Shown: positions 37,450-51,090, numbered from the stretch's first letter. The stretch: 64,000 nt of DNA from Rostratula benghalensis (GCA_013399305.1 VXAI01000039.1:4070501-4134500), one strand, 5' to 3'. Numbers and translations are program-made. Notes: generated from the sequence alone by a model not told the origin.

Positions 37450-38742
37450 CTGCAGAGTGAATGAAACAGCTGCAAGAGTGTTTTTAGGGAGGGAAATGAA
37501 TAATGTGGCAATAGAGGATTTGCAGCATTGGAGACTTTCTCCAAGTATCAAGGCACTGATTTAACTCCCTATTGAACTGAGACATTACACAGACAGCTTT
37601 TTATACCAGGGGTTGTTAGGATCACTGGACTTTTCAACTACTGCCAGATGCTTTATGCAAAGGCCACTATATTTCCACAGTTTTGTAAGATCTGCAAAGT
37701 ATTATTGATTAAAGCCTCCTTTACAATGGCAACTCTAATCAAGATCAGAGCTGTAATGAGTTGTATCATGGATGTATCAATTATCCTGAACAACAAATAT
37801 ACTAAGAAGCAAAGATCAGTATCTACAAAAAAAGGATTGTGGATGCAGAAATATTTTTCAATTAACAGGAGATATATTTATCAAAAAATATAATTTGACT
37901 AGGACTTTCTGAGCTTTTATTATGACATAGTAAAATGTAGTATTTTGGTGCCCAGTAAAACAAATACTGAATTTCAACTTTTTGATGAAACTCTTAATAT
38001 TTCACAGGGAGAAAATTCCCAACTCCAGTTGCTCTAGAAGTAAAACGAAAACATATAGATTGAAAGAAATCTGGATTTTCAGATCTTATGGCTGGAGCTT
38101 GGAAACACTTTCCATTTGGTAAATAGTAGACCATCCCTCCTGAGTCCTGAAGAGGGATAGCTGACTTCCTTTCTTGGTTTCTTTGTTACTTTCATTCAGG
38201 AACAGTCTGTCTGTATGAAGAGCCTTTATTTTTCAGTTGCTTTCTCTTTTTTTTTTAGCATGAGTTTTTCTTTTAATTATTTTCCTTTCTGAAAGGAAAA
38301 ATAAAACAAAACATGAAGATACTTTGTTTTCTGAGAACTAATGTGAAGTTTTTGTCAAAGAACCAAATATGTTTTAGGAATTTGCAAACCAGGCTGTGTT
38401 TCTGTAGCTACATTTCACGGAACTTTATAATTGTATCAAATTTAGATTAGCAATATTTGAGGAACTAAAGTTTTATAGACAGTGAAACAAAATTAGCTAA
38501 GAAAATTAAGTGAAAAAAAAAATTCCAGTGTTGATTCATCTCTAAAAATAATCCTTATCTTTATCATTACTTTTTTTGGGTGATATCTGGCTTCAGTGTA
38601 AATTATCATAGCAGCTATTCAGCTTTACAGTTTGCTGTAAAATTGGGAGTTAAATTAGAAGATTATCCGTAGGTACATATAGTATCTGACCTCCATCATG
38701 ATTCTATTCTTAACATTTTCATAGTTTTTTCAGAATACAAAC
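37450..38742. other. AT-rich unique sequence, nothing recognised
   Basis: Contains a short hairpin (38280-38300, 9-base arms 'ttttccttt' / 'aaaggaaaa', 3-base loop). The 81-codon frame at 37648-37893 lacks motifs. Confidence 0.4.
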
Positions 38743-39475
38743 AGAATCATAGAACTGTTTGGGTTTGAAAGGACCTTTAAATATCATCTAGTCCAAACTC
38801 CCCTGTCATGGGCAGGGACATCTTTCAGCAGATCAGGCTGCTCCAAGCATCATCCAATCTAACTTTGACCAATTCCAGGGATGGGGCATGTAGAACTTCT
38901 CTGGCCAACCTGTTTCAAACATGTTAATAAAAAAAATTCTTCCTCATGTGTAATATAAATCTTTCGCTTTAAAACTTTTCCTGTCACTACAGACCTTCAT
39001 TAAAAGTCTCTGCCTTTCTTATAAACCACCTGTAAGTACTGAAAGGCTGCTATAAGGTCTCCCTGGAGTCTTCTCTTCTCCGACCTGAACAACTCCAACT
39101 CTCTCAGCCTGTCTTCATAGGAGAGGTACTACAGCCCTCCAATCATTTTTGTGGCCCTTCTCTGGGACTTCTATCAGGTCTGTGTCTTTCTTGTACTGGG
39201 ACCCCCAGAACTGGAGGCAGTACAGGTGGGGTCTAAGAAGAAGAGAATCCCCTCCCTTGGCCTACTGGCCATGCCTTCTTTTATGAAGTTGAGGATCCAG
39301 TTGGCTTTCTGGGCTGTGAGGTCATATTTCTGACTTATGGACAATTTTTCATCCACCTGTACCTTGAAGTCCTTCTCTGCAGGGCTGCTCTCAATCAATT
39401 AATCCCCCAACTTGTATTGATATTTTGGATTGCCCCAGCCCAGGTGCAGGACCCTACACTTGGCCTTGCTGAAAT
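38743..39475 (-). mobile_element. CR1 retroposon, about 730 bases, minus strand
   Basis: The left edge shows the CR1 terminus in reverse complement ('agaatcatagaactg', 'gaaaggacctttaaatatc', 'agtccaaactccc'). Then come 'gtcatgggcagggacatc', 'cctggagtcttctcttctcc', 'tctcagcctgtcttcatag', 'acccccagaactggaggc', 'aggatccagttggctttctg' and 'ccaggtgcaggaccctacac'. Identity is lost after about 39475. Frames at 39151-39333 (plus) and 39174-39398 (minus) are translations of this repeat. It is the longest bird-type CR1 copy in the window. Confidence 0.95.
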
Positions 39476-40400
39476 AGTGCATTCTTTTGTTGTTCTTCAT
39501 CAGCCTCGTTCACTTATATCATCCTTATTGTGTTTTGAATGTGATGTTTTACAAATGGCTCTCATATATAAACATATTGAGGAGAGTTTCTTCAAGCAGA
39601 TTTGTACAACTCACTATAAGGACTGGAAATGCTAAGAAGCCTTGAGACCCTTTTGCTATAATATGCTCAAAAGTCCAGTTCCAAATGTTAAAATTAAGGG
39701 TGACAGAAAGGACAGGAAACTCCTTATCAAGACATTTTTGCATTCACATGAATTTCACAGTTAATCCCCATTATCCTCTATTTGATAATTTCACTGTATA
39801 TTAAGAGCAGATGACCTATACCCTTGGATAAATATGTTTCTATCTTTATAAGAAGCCATAAAAAGTTATTCCAGCATGTAATATGTCACAAAGTTAATTT
39901 GGTATTTCTCACTTTAACCAAGGGAAAAATGGAGTTTCTTCCTTTCAGTTAATGGAATAACTGCTACTCTTGCAGCCACCTGCAAACTTATCTGTAATGC
40001 TGTCTGTGTGCAGCCCTGTTTCTCCTGTTATTGAGTATTTTATTCCACAGGATTTTCCCTTCAGTTAGCTCATTATATCTTTGTCTTTTCAAAAGCTGTT
40101 TATACCAAATGGATTTTGGGTGCATGATAAGTCACAAGACTGAATCTTATTTCTTCTTGGTCCTCTATGCCAGCTGAATTTACTAAAAATGATTAGAGGG
40201 ATATAATGCTGAAACTGGACTTTTTCAACCAGTGAGTATTTTAATATTTCATGCTAGAAAAATATTGCTATACCAATATGAATACTAATATTAAAATGGT
40301 ATTTGTTCTGATATGTATGTGTATACAGTCTTTAGAAGCATTAAATTATAAATATCTCCAGATGACAAATAAAGCCAGTTGATGGACTAAACAAATGAAA
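39476..40400. other. unique sequence, nothing recognised
   Basis: No repeat, gene or compact site that I can support. Confidence 0.4.
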
Positions 40401-40550
40401 GACCAAAGGCTAGACATTAAAGCTTGAATAATTCAAGTGAGAAGTAAGGCAGACATTTTTAGCAGTGGAGAGGGATAAGAACAACCTTTGATAGAATTCT
40501 CTATTGTTTTTAGTCTTCAAATGAAGACTTGATGTCTTTTCAAAGATGTC
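40401..40550 (+). mobile_element. ancient CR1 LINE relic, 3' region
   Basis: 'gaccaaaggctagacattaa' and 'agcttgaataattcaagtg' are followed by 'gaagtaaggcagacattttt', 'agcagtgg' and 'agtcttcaaatgaagac'. These match, in order, the older amniote CR1 blocks 'gctagaaattaaagct', 'aataaggc.cacattttta', 'acagtgagggtaatta' and 'gtcttcaaatcaagactgg'. The 3' terminus is not recognisable. The same family as the copy at 50495-50845, which preserves more of the end. Confidence 0.6.
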
Positions 40551-43500
40551 TATTCAAATCATAGATCTCTGGTCTTTCAGCTGGGATGGCTGAAGAGGAA
40601 CTCCAGCAGAAAGAGGACCTCAGAAGACCAGCTAGCCCATCCATTCCCATGAGAGGTCTCTGACCTACCTTGCTTGTTTCTAATATGCCAAAGACATTCA
40701 ATAGGGGGCACTCTAGCAAAATGGTCTTCCTACCTTTCAGTAGTTTTCCTCTAGTACTTATTTGAATCTTCTTTTTGTGGAAATGAGTTAAATTTATTTT
40801 CTTTTATCCATGATACATGTTAGGCATTAAAAGGTACCCTAAAACTGTCTCACTCCGCCTTGCTCTCCTCTCCATTCAGCTAAGCAAGCCAAAGTCTTTT
40901 AATCTTTTCTCAGGAAGATGAGTTTGCTGCACTTGCACAGGGGTTAAAAAATCAGGTTTTAATCTTGCACATTTGTAGAAATTCAGCCAAAGCCAGGAGA
41001 CCCAACCTCTGGAGGGGGGACAATGCTTCTGATGGCTGTTCAGGCTCCTTGCCTTGTTCACAGGTGCTTGTCAGCTTTCTCTGTGTTGGTTCAGCGGTTT
41101 TGAAATCTTTGTGAGTTCCAAATGTGTGAATTCCAACCTCTGACACACACCTCCCTCCATTGTCCCTGGCACCCACTGTCACTAAACTGCTGTGTACCAC
41201 CTCCAAACCTATAACTCTGACAGCTGTCTCTGTCTAATAGTTGCCACAGATCTGAGGCTGCTTTCTGAACCTTAACTATAAAAATCAGTGAGGGCAGAGA
41301 GATACAAGTTTCTCTCTTTAAAACATAAAAAAAATCGAAGCCTCCTTGTGTTGCCTAGTGCATACTAATATGATCTACAGAACATCCTTATAGTCCATCG
41401 ATTTATGACATATCAATTTCCTGCATGCAGCACTTCATTTCCCTCTGCTTTGTGTACCATCGTATTAGAGGTTCTTCTCTCTTTTCATGGCCGTTCAACT
41501 TCCAGTGTCCCCTTCCACTCATCACCAATGCAGTGTTGATTCCTGTCTCTGGCCAACCCCTGTATCCTGGCCTGTAGCCACTTGTTATTTTAGTCTCAGA
41601 TAAAAGCTATCTTTTTTTTTTTTCCTTTTTTTTTTTTTTCTCTCTCCCACTCCATATACAGGGACAGACTAGTGCATGCAGTAAATAAGCACAGAAGGCA
41701 AAGGCTTTAAAAAGTTACTGCTTTCAGTTTTCCTGTCAAAGTGCTTTGCCCAGAGGACTTGGCAGAGCAGACAGGGTACTGAGGCCAGTGGCTATGACAA
41801 ATGGACATGTTTTTTTCTTGTTGGTTCCCTTTAGCTCTATCTCCCCATCTATTTCGTGTTTAATGTTTACATAAACAGTTATGAGGAGGGTTTGGGTTTT
41901 TTTTTTTCTCTTTTAATTCTGTGTTTTCACAATGTCCTATGGTGAAGGCTTCATCTATGACCAGGGTCCCTAGCTGTTGCAATGATGAAGATGGTTATGC
42001 TGCTGTTAATAATCACATAGAAGCGATTGTAATAGACATCAAGTGAATCTCTGAAGGGAAAATAGAAAGGTTATTTTTTTGAAAATTAAGACAAAGAGGC
42101 TAGTTGCAAAACAGCTGAGTCAGAGATCACACATGGCGTAAACTCTAAATCAAATCATCGTTTGGCTGAAATACTTTGCTAGGCTTTGAAATCTCACTGT
42201 AGTTCCTCATATTATTTTGGCTCAAACAGTCAAGAATATTGTGAGTCAGAGCTTGCTTTCTATTATATGACAAGAGTGTGCACACATTTGTGGTTTGATT
42301 AAAAATGTTAAGAATGCTATTGATACTACACTAATTTTTAAAGTGATTGTTACTTATATTTTTTATTTTACCTGTTACTCTGAAATTAGAGATACTTGTC
42401 ATCAGCTCTGGGTACATATCTAATGCACACACTTTAAAAGAATTCTTTTCAACTTTTTAATATTTTAACCATATGTGATGGAACAGCTTATTGCAATTTT
42501 TCAAACTCTTGTAGCTCCTATCTGCTCTTTGGGTTTTTTAGCTATGAATTTCACTGCAGTTTGTATTCATTGTCTTGTATTATGATTCTCTGTTTTTCAA
42601 GCAAGATGATTTTAGTCTGATGAGAGAAAATTGTGGAACACACTGTACTGGCAAACAGGGCATCCCATCTTGCCTCACACCAGCAGGGAGACAAGCATCA
42701 GAATGAGTTGGGCACTACAGTATGGCTGGTATGTAGGGCAGCAAGGTGGAAAAAAGAAAGTCACATTTGGTTTGTTGGTTCTGAGTGTTCAATGCTTGCC
42801 TTAAAAGGGACCTGCAAAAATGGAAACAAATGGAAATCACTGAGTTTCTCAGGAGACCTAATGGCATAAGACAACCTACAACCTTTCCTCCAGATGGCAA
42901 TTTTCTACCTAACAACTTGTTAACAATATGTGACGGCCTCTGTACAAAAGCATATGAAAATGTCATGCTGAGAATGAAACAACATAACAAAATCTATACG
43001 TAGAATTAGTACCATTATTTTTCTCGTTTTTGTGTATAAAGTGTATCCTTCTATCAGAAGACCCTTCAAAATGTATGTCTCTTCTGCTGCACTTTTTTTT
43101 TTCCATTTACAATGCTCAACTCTAGAAAATAATTTCAGTTTTTTGAAAAAGGAAAAGTTATTCATAGAAATACAAGACTATGAGAGATTTTTCTTCATAT
43201 TAACAATGAGCTGGGACATGTAAATTAATGACAACAATAGGAGAAATTTTAAGAAATGTAGAAAAATTACGTATTTCAAAATTTTTTTAATATTCTTCTG
43301 GATATCTATTTTACATGGGTGTTTTCTTCAGAGGTAATTTGCACAAAACAAGATCTCAGCATCATACACACTTCTGAGGGAAGGTCAACTGAACGTGCTG
43401 TTTTAATGCAAAAGTATTTATCAGAATTATTTTTTAAATAATGGTAAAATTTCATAAAAGTCAAGAGGAAGGTTTAAATAACACTCTAAACATTTAATGC

Positions 43501-46500
43501 AAGGTAATAAAGATAAATATATTTTCAGATACATAGTTTGTTCTTTTTAAAAGTGATGAGAATAATTTGAAGCTGTTTTCAGGCGTTTTTGAACGGTCTA
43601 GTGCCAGAAAATGACCTGAAAACCTTAGTTTCTACTTTCTTTTAAGATCCCTTATGTAAAAAAAACTAATAATAATTAAATAGTCTATAGAGCAGCCAAA
43701 ACAGTGAGAATTTGTTTCTGCACCCAGAATGAAATTCTGGGCTGATATGTAGAGTTGATTTTTTTTCTGATGAAGTATGCCTTCTGTTTAATGTTACCAC
43801 TTTACTATTAAAAGATTGAAAAGAAAAAAATTAAAGTCAAGGTACAGAACAGTGATATTTTTAAGAAAAAATAAGTACTGGTAAATTCCTTCATGACTCA
43901 TGACTGAACAGCAAAGACATTAAATCACTTGCAAGTTTCACAGATTCCTCCAGCTCAATTATATGCTGGCTTAGTGTGCAAATCTTTGATGACATAACAT
44001 AATATGCTTTTGTAAGTGTTACATTCTGCCCATATACTTAGAGAAAAATCCTTAAATGCTGCTCACTAGCAATAATTCAAACACTTTTTGTACTGTCCTT
44101 TATCTATGCTTAGTTCCACAGGTATTGTTGGTAAAGTGACAGAGTCATTCATTCTTCATGTCCTCTAAATCATTGTCTTTCCTTATTACACTGGTCATAA
44201 CATGCCAGTCCTTTTGAGTTATGGTGTTTACATGATGCTGACAGCAGGAACTTGCTTGAAATCAAGACACTTTTCTTTAAATAACAACCTCACTTCAAAG
44301 GGAGTAAAGAGGGTTACCCTATGGGTTTGCATTTGAAGCAGAAATATTTCTTGTTGATTTTTTGTTTGACAAAAAAACTATTTTGGAATCACGGATGAGA
44401 GTTTAAATAGCCAATGTATCTAAAACTAATACCGAGCTCTCTGAATGTGATTTTTCTATTAATGAACAAGTGGTGGTCATCATCCATGAAACACATAACA
44501 TTTGGTAAATTTGTCCTGGTCTTACATATGGGCAAGGGCTCTTTCAGAAGGGTAGTCACTGCATTAATCTAGCATTACTCCATATTCTTCTCCACAATTC
44601 CGTTGCAAGCTAAAGGTATGCAACATGGGTGTGATGCTGTGGAAGTAGGCATCTATCACTGATGTAAGCCAAGTAAACTTGTAGGCACGCTGTTTTTTAA
44701 CACCAGAGCAGCCGTTCAGATACTGCTCAATGCAACAGACATGTTGAAGTTTTAACTATGAATGTCTGTAGTCTGTACTTGCTTTGAGGGAAAGATTGGA
44801 AATTATGTGCTAATCTTCACTGTTCATGCACTCCACTTGCACTTAGGTCTCTACAGGACTTCAGCAGAGCATTTTAAAGACAAAAATGTTAGTTTTGTGT
44901 GCCTCCTCCCATGCATATTTCACTGTGTTAGCGACTTTATTGGCTGAAATGCACATCTGCTAAGAATTTAATATTCTTATCAGAATAGAAGAGTTTGATT
45001 AAGTGGGAGGAGACGAGACTTGTCAAGTCCTGTTTTAGTGCTGTGGAACCTTCTAGAGGAAACTTCTGGATGTTTACCTCTATTTTAAGAATTTAGGCCC
45101 TTCTACTCCCTTCTCCACACCTTCCTAGATATTCATTTTTATTTGGGATATCACAGACTGTTGAATTTGAAATTCATAATGAGGAAGTAACAGGAACATC
45201 ATTAAATGCCAAGTAATCAAAGAATTCTTTCATTACTATCTGATGCACTTCTCAGGTTTTAATTTACTTTTTATGAAGGTGTGTATGCTTGTAATTTTTC
45301 CAAGTAGAAGATGATGTATGATTTAAGTCTTTGATGTTGGGTTTTTTTAATTTTAATTTACTGTAGTTAATGGTTGAAATAGAACCATGAAATCTGTCAT
45401 ATCAATTCTTCTAAATTCCCCTTGGCTTTTCTAAATGTAGCTTCTTTTTAGGTTAGCTTAGCTTCTCATCTATCATCCTTTGTCTTCTGTATAAAATGGG
45501 CATAAAAGTATCAATCTACAAACTGGAATCTCTCTACATACAAGTTGGGAACAGTACCAGTATCACTCTGGATTGGGCACACAGGATAAATGAAACAGAT
45601 ACAGATATCCAACATCCATTTTTATTTCTAAAATGAGAGCTATGCTTGATTGTTTAGAAAATATGAGAAAAAATCCTCAAACACACCAACAAACTACGAG
45701 CCTGCTTCTTCCCATTGCATACAACATTCAGCTGTGGCGTAAAGAGTAATGGCGTACAGTACACATAAAGCACAAGAATCAACCAATCAATCTTAAACTG
45801 ATTATCAGGTTTCATTAAGAAGACTTGTTATCTTGAAATGATAAACATTATTAAATGGTCAAGTCCATGGTATCTGAATGTAAAGTTCATCACTATCATG
45901 ATGACTCCAAAGTTTAAAACCATGAGTGAAAAACAGCAATATTGAATTTATTATAAAGCTGTAATATGGAATTGGAAAATCTCATTTGAAAGGAACCTGT
46001 GGATTTGTTAGTGATATTTCCTTTCAAAATAAGATTTATTTTTAAAACAAGGCTCAAAAGTAATAGGGAAAACGTATTTTGTTACTCTACTCCCTGACGC
46101 TATTTGAAAAAAAAAGATAATAAGATATATGCCATATTACGAGGCAGAGCGTCAATGCTCCCTAACACAAATATACATAAATTTATATGTGCATGTATTA
46201 ATAATGTTTTGTCTTTCTTTCATATGGCCATAAATGCACAGAGAACATCTGGCAAACAACTGTAAAACTCGGGAATGCAACACCAAGTTCATTTAGTAAT
46301 ATCCTATCCTAGTATCTAAATGATATGAAACTTCTTGTAGTAAAGTGCAGATTCCTGACTATGACTGTGTCTGCTTCCAGCTACAACTTATTTAATACAG
46401 TTTGAGATGAAATTCTTTTCTTTATTTTTTTTCCCTAGAGCAGTTCCAAACAGATTTGAAGTTTGAGCACATAGTTCTCCTTGATTTAATTAACGCTTCT

Positions 46501-46920
46501 TCTACAACAGGTCACTTTCTTGTATGTGTTCACCCAAGCCAGTCATACACAGTTCACAAAAAAACTACTGTGTGAGAAGTAAGAGTATTTTATAAATGTA
46601 CATAGAAAGAAAAGATAACTTTTTAAAATTAAAAATTATGATTGTAGCATGTACATTTGTATGTAATCCATCCTGCTCTTTATTCATGTAAGGATGCCAT
46701 TCCTTAAGCAAATGTTTGAATTAAAGTGTAATAAATTCATGGCACATAATCAGATAGTATCAAGCTATGGCATGCTGTTAGAATTCCAAATTGTTGTTAT
46801 TAGTTCATCGTGGTTGTAAAAATGCTTCTTTAATCCATTAATGGAAAGGAAAAGTAAAGAAGGAAAGTAAAAATGTTAGACATGAAATGAACAAAAACTA
46901 TTACTGTCTTTCTATTTCAG
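40551..46920. other. long AT-rich unique stretch
   Basis: No gene recognised. It includes a poly(T)/CT repeat (41612-41650) and a weak MIR-like word at 45487-45507 ('tctgtataaaatgggcataa'). Overlapping frames of 72-98 codons at 42633-43223 occur on both strands without motifs. Confidence 0.35.
41612..41650. repeat. poly(T) runs followed by CT-rich tract
   Basis: T12, CC, T14, then 'ctctctctccc'. Confidence 0.95.
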
Positions 46921-47308
46921 GCAGGGCTGTTCAATTAAATCAGAAAGACTTTTGCAGTTGTCATTGCTGTTCTGTACTGCAAAATGTTTTGCACTTTATC
47001 TGGCGAAAGCTCAGGGTTTTGCCAGATGGAAGGATGTAGGGAGGAGCAGAGAGAGTTGGGTTTGGTCCTCCCAGACAGACATCAAAAGAAACACTGAACT
47101 GAAAATCTTGGCCTTATCGGACTGTTTCATGGGAGCAGAGCTCATTGCTGATGAGAAAACAGACAAAAAAACCTCTTTTACATTAAGAATAGCTAGCACC
47201 CTCACCCAGGAACAGGATCATTTTAGTCTTATGTTTCCTAATTGGTCATTCACACAATCCACCATTGCTACAGGGTTTCTCTTTCCATTTGTTTATTTAG
47301 AAGTATAA
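46921..47308 (+). other. open 128-codon stretch after a strong splice acceptor, unassigned
   Basis: 'actgtctttctatttcag' ends at 46920 and is a near-ideal 3' splice site with a long pyrimidine tract. The frame starting at 46922 stays open for 128 codons to a TAA at 47306. The sequence is richer in purines and GC than its flanks. The predicted peptide has no recognisable domain and includes 'DVGRSRESWVWSSQTD'. A weak donor-like 'gaggtaaag' lies just beyond the stop (about 47318). It could be the last exon of an unknown transcript or a chance frame; the window should contain a few runs of this length by chance. Confidence 0.18.
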
Positions 47309-50300
47309 AAGAGGAATAAGAGGTAAAGTGCTGAACTAGTGTATTTTGGTTGGTGTCCAACTGTGGGATGCAAGTACTTTGGTAGACCTATTATGCATCC
47401 CATCCTAGCATAGGTAGGTTGTTCAAGCTAGTGGTTCAAGCTAGAGATGTTCCTGCATTTTTCATCAAAATGAAACTTACATATCAGTTGCTCCTATTAA
47501 TAGTAGTGGATTGATGTAAGTCTCCAAAAGCCCTGGTGTTCTTACCAGTGTGGAAAGACACAGATCAATATTATCCTCTGTTTTCACATAGTCAGGGTGC
47601 AGAGATGGTCACATGGTTATAAAAGTGTATTCAAAGGTCTTAAATACAGAAATCTTGTGGGTATGGAAGAGGAGGCTTTTCACACTACATTGCTTTACTT
47701 ACATTAACAGTTTGTCCTACAAAGAGGTGCTTAAAATGTATATGAGATACCACATTTTGAGACATTATGAGAGAGACTAATTTTAGCTATTTATAATAAC
47801 TCTGTAAAATTCTGTTCTGATGTAGCTTCCAAGCAGATTTTTTTTTTTTCTCTTTATTCCACATTAGAAACTCAACCTAGGACAGGTATTTGGAGCACCA
47901 CTTTCAGTTTGACACTTTTAGTATTTACTGTGCTTCATTATACTTACTCTTGTTGCTGTTGTGGTTAATATTTTCCATGTCCTGTTTTTCATATTTGTCC
48001 TGGGTCATCTTTTTCCTGAGACAAGACTTTCATAATAATATAGCCCTGGAGTGCCATCTGTGATTCTATCTCCCTCATAGCTTACCACCACAGCAGAGAA
48101 TTAAATAGGTCTTGTGGAACTTTGTATCCAGCTTAGTCTTTAATTTCCTATCTGTACTTTTAAACTATGAATTCACCTGTGGCACAGACAGCATACCATA
48201 AGACCTGTATATTTTCATTTTTATTATACTAATATGGCATTTTATAATACTAGTACTACTCTTTTTATGATGACATATAGAGCACATTAGTTGCTGACCG
48301 AACTGGGTAGAATTAATTCCAAAGACTTATTGCATTTTAGAGAAAGATTAAGTAACTTACATAACTCCTTGTTCAGGTTTTACATTTTGGTCAAGAAAGT
48401 AGGTATAGTTTTCTGAAACCCTTGTTTCTGATAAAATTAGGAAAGGGATTTGAGGATCATGACAGAAACAAATTTATATCAATCTGAGTACACAGTTCTT
48501 CTTCACAATCACAGAGGTTATAAGCTAAAAACCACAGATCAGAATGTCTGCAAAAATGCATTTTACTACTAAGAAACTGGAAAGCCATTAGTGAGTTTGG
48601 GTGTTTCTGTTGTTGACATGTATATTGCGATGCAGATGTGGAGTCTACAATCCTTATTTATATCAGCATCCACTTTGACCCTGACTGTATGAATCCTCAG
48701 AAGTCCAGGGGACTTTTTTCAGTACAGTCAAGGGCAGATTTACCTACCTACTACTGTTGAATATTCTGCTTTAAGTGATATTAATCTTAATTTTTCCCTT
48801 GCCAACACTAACCTTTGAAGGAATCTCCAGTCTGGGCATTTGTAGAGACAACTGATTCCCTCATCATGTATTAATCACTTCTTTTGTGCAAGGGCATCCT
48901 TGAAAAGCATTTTATCCTCTGCTTATATTGTGGTCTTAAAAAATTGTGTCTTAGAAAATTTTATATACAGATCATGTAGGCCTTCTTCTATATTCTCTAC
49001 AGAAGTAGGATGCTATGTCTGAATTCCACCCTGCTTTATTGTTTTCACTTATAATGTCCAGGATTGCCATTATTGTGGTGATTTTATTTGTACTAATATG
49101 TATATGAGGGTGTATTATTGCATATTAAAGAACAAGATAGTTAACATTCACAACAAGCTTTGAAGAAAATTGTTAGGAATTTAGTGATGACTACTACATC
49201 CAGTTTATATACTTCGTTTCATTTCATTTTAATGTTTTATATTATTTTTTATATTATATTATTTACTATCCTGGAAATAAGTTTTTCTTTATTTTTTGAA
49301 ATATCTGTTCCCTGTTCTGTATTCCGCTAAAAACAGTCTAAAACTTTCACATGAAGATTCCTTATCTATGAGTTCACGTATTTATTATTGTCATACAGAC
49401 AGCCTCCTGTCTTAACAGAGTTATATATTTCATATTTTATGATACCCACAAGGGTGCTGGCAGCATCAGAGGACCCAAGTATGTATGATGCTCTTGTCTC
49501 AAAGGGATCAAGAATGTCTCCTTCATTCTACGGGCCAAAACAAAGTGTCTTTAGTAGCCAAGAGTCCTCTGATGTGTGGAAGGGTGTTTCCTGGAGTAGA
49601 GTGACCCTCAGAATGTGGGGGTATAACTTTGATATATGTATATATATACACACATAAAAAAAGGTTTGGTTTTGTAGTAATTTGGAATAAAGCATGGTCA
49701 AATAGATAACCATCAATCACACTAGCGCTTATGAAGTCTTGGGTCCTTTTTCCAGCTAAACCCTTTATAGATGTACATATTGTCCTTAGTGAAATCACCT
49801 TTCTAATGGGATAGAAGATGGAGCTAAGGGGCTTGTACTCAGTCTGTTTTCACTGTCTACAGAACTTGTAGGAATAAATATATAGAAACCCAAACTTCAC
49901 TCCATCTCCAGATCCTTTCAGCCCCTTTTCCATTGCACGTTATTCCATTGCATCTCATACACTAGGAAGAAGTGAGTAAGTGCATAGGAGGCAGATGGAT
50001 GAGCTGGTGAAATTTCTCATTTATGTTGCTACCACTGTCAGAAAGGTGAATAGCAGTTGGTTTTGTACCCTTTGCCAGAAACATTCCAGAAATGTGCAGA
50101 GGACTCAATCAACACATTATCCATAAAGCTGAATCATGGATGAAAACGTGCACAAGGTCAAGGTATTTTCATTGCTTTCACTGTCTTCCAGCTCTCTCGC
50201 TCCAGAGCTGCAGCCTGACTCATCTATTCTTGCAAGAAACAAGTTGTGACTGCTGTCACTGCGACAGAAATCACCAATCTGAAACTCATCTGGACCTCTA

Positions 50301-50494
50301 TGCGATACCAATACTTCAAAAGATAAAGAAGTGTATACCCACCTCATTCTTCAGTTCACACGAATAAAAAACTTCCAAGTTATTACACTAAGTTCAAATG
50401 TTATTCAAGGTAATGACTTAACTTTCCCTTTGACAAGCTTCACAGATGGAGTCTTTCATCCTCCATCCATAAACAAATATATTTATAGTGGATA
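47309..50494. other. AT-rich unique sequence, nothing recognised
   Basis: Contains a 13-base two-copy repeat ('gttcaagctagtg' / 'gttcaagctagag', 47421-47446) and a T/A-rich low-complexity stretch at 49213-49264. Frames at 49388-49798 and 50092-50367 lack motifs. Confidence 0.4.
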
Positions 50495-50845
50495 AAGTGT
50501 GGGTTTTTTCACTGTCTGTAAATGCCTTGGGGAAAGTATTTGATAATAGGAGGCTTCTCGATACAGCAGAAAAATATATAACAAAATCTATTAGCTGGAA
50601 GTTGGAGCTAGATCAATTCAAGCCAGAAATGAAGAGGAAGGTTTTGACAATGGTGGTAATTGCCTTTGGAACCACTTATGAAATAGTGCAGCAGGTTCTA
50701 CAAAACTGTTAGTACTTTAAGTCAAGCCTGAGTTGTTGTTCTTACTAGTATTTAATTAAACAGGAATTAATTAAAGAAAGGTCTAAGGCTTGTTGTTATG
50801 CAGGAGATCTAACAATTCCTTCTGGATTCAGAACTTCTGAAATAA
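50495..50845 (+). mobile_element. ancient CR1 LINE relic, well-preserved 3' end
   Basis: Blocks in order on the plus strand: 'agtatttgataataggagg', 'ggcttctcgatacagcag', 'atataacaaaatctattag', 'ctggaagttggagctagatc', 'aattcaagccagaaatgaag', 'tttaattaaacaggaatta', 'gttgttatgcaggagatct' and 'caattccttctggattc'. They correspond to the older CR1 type that is abundant in turtles and crocodilians ('gctggaagttgaagctagac', 'caaacaggaattaattca', 'ttatacaggaggtcagac', 'aatggtcccttctggcc'). The 74-codon frame at 50488-50712 is a translation of this repeat. The copy predates the bird-type CR1 pieces nearby. Confidence 0.75.
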
Positions 50846-51071
50846 ATGCTGCAAAACATGGTTTATTTTTCAAAGCTATCCACACAGCAGTATTTGTTTG
50901 CTCTTTTTTGTCGTTACCCTTCTCTGCTTTCAGAAAATTCATAGGAGACAGTCTAATGCCATTTTAGTCACAAAGCAATTTCCCTCCTGGTAGAAGGAAA
51001 TTTCTTTCTTCTCTGAAACACAGCTAGAAACATAAAAGAGAGGAAACTATTCTCTTGCACTTATATTTATC

Positions 51072-51090
51072 TTTTTTTTTTTTTTTTTTT
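51072..51090. repeat. poly(T) run, 19 bases
   Basis: An uninterrupted T19 tract between 'tttatc' and 'gtattg'. Confidence 0.95.

Noticed and set aside
39151..39398. Frames of 60 and 74 codons on opposite strands
   Set aside because: Both are translations of the minus-strand CR1 copy.
45440..45520. MIR-like word 'tctgtataaaatgggcataa'
   Set aside because: A single short word without the conserved core of the SINE; likely chance.
48330..48365. MIR-core-like word 'agattaagtaacttac'
   Set aside because: Too short, and the neighbouring core positions do not agree.
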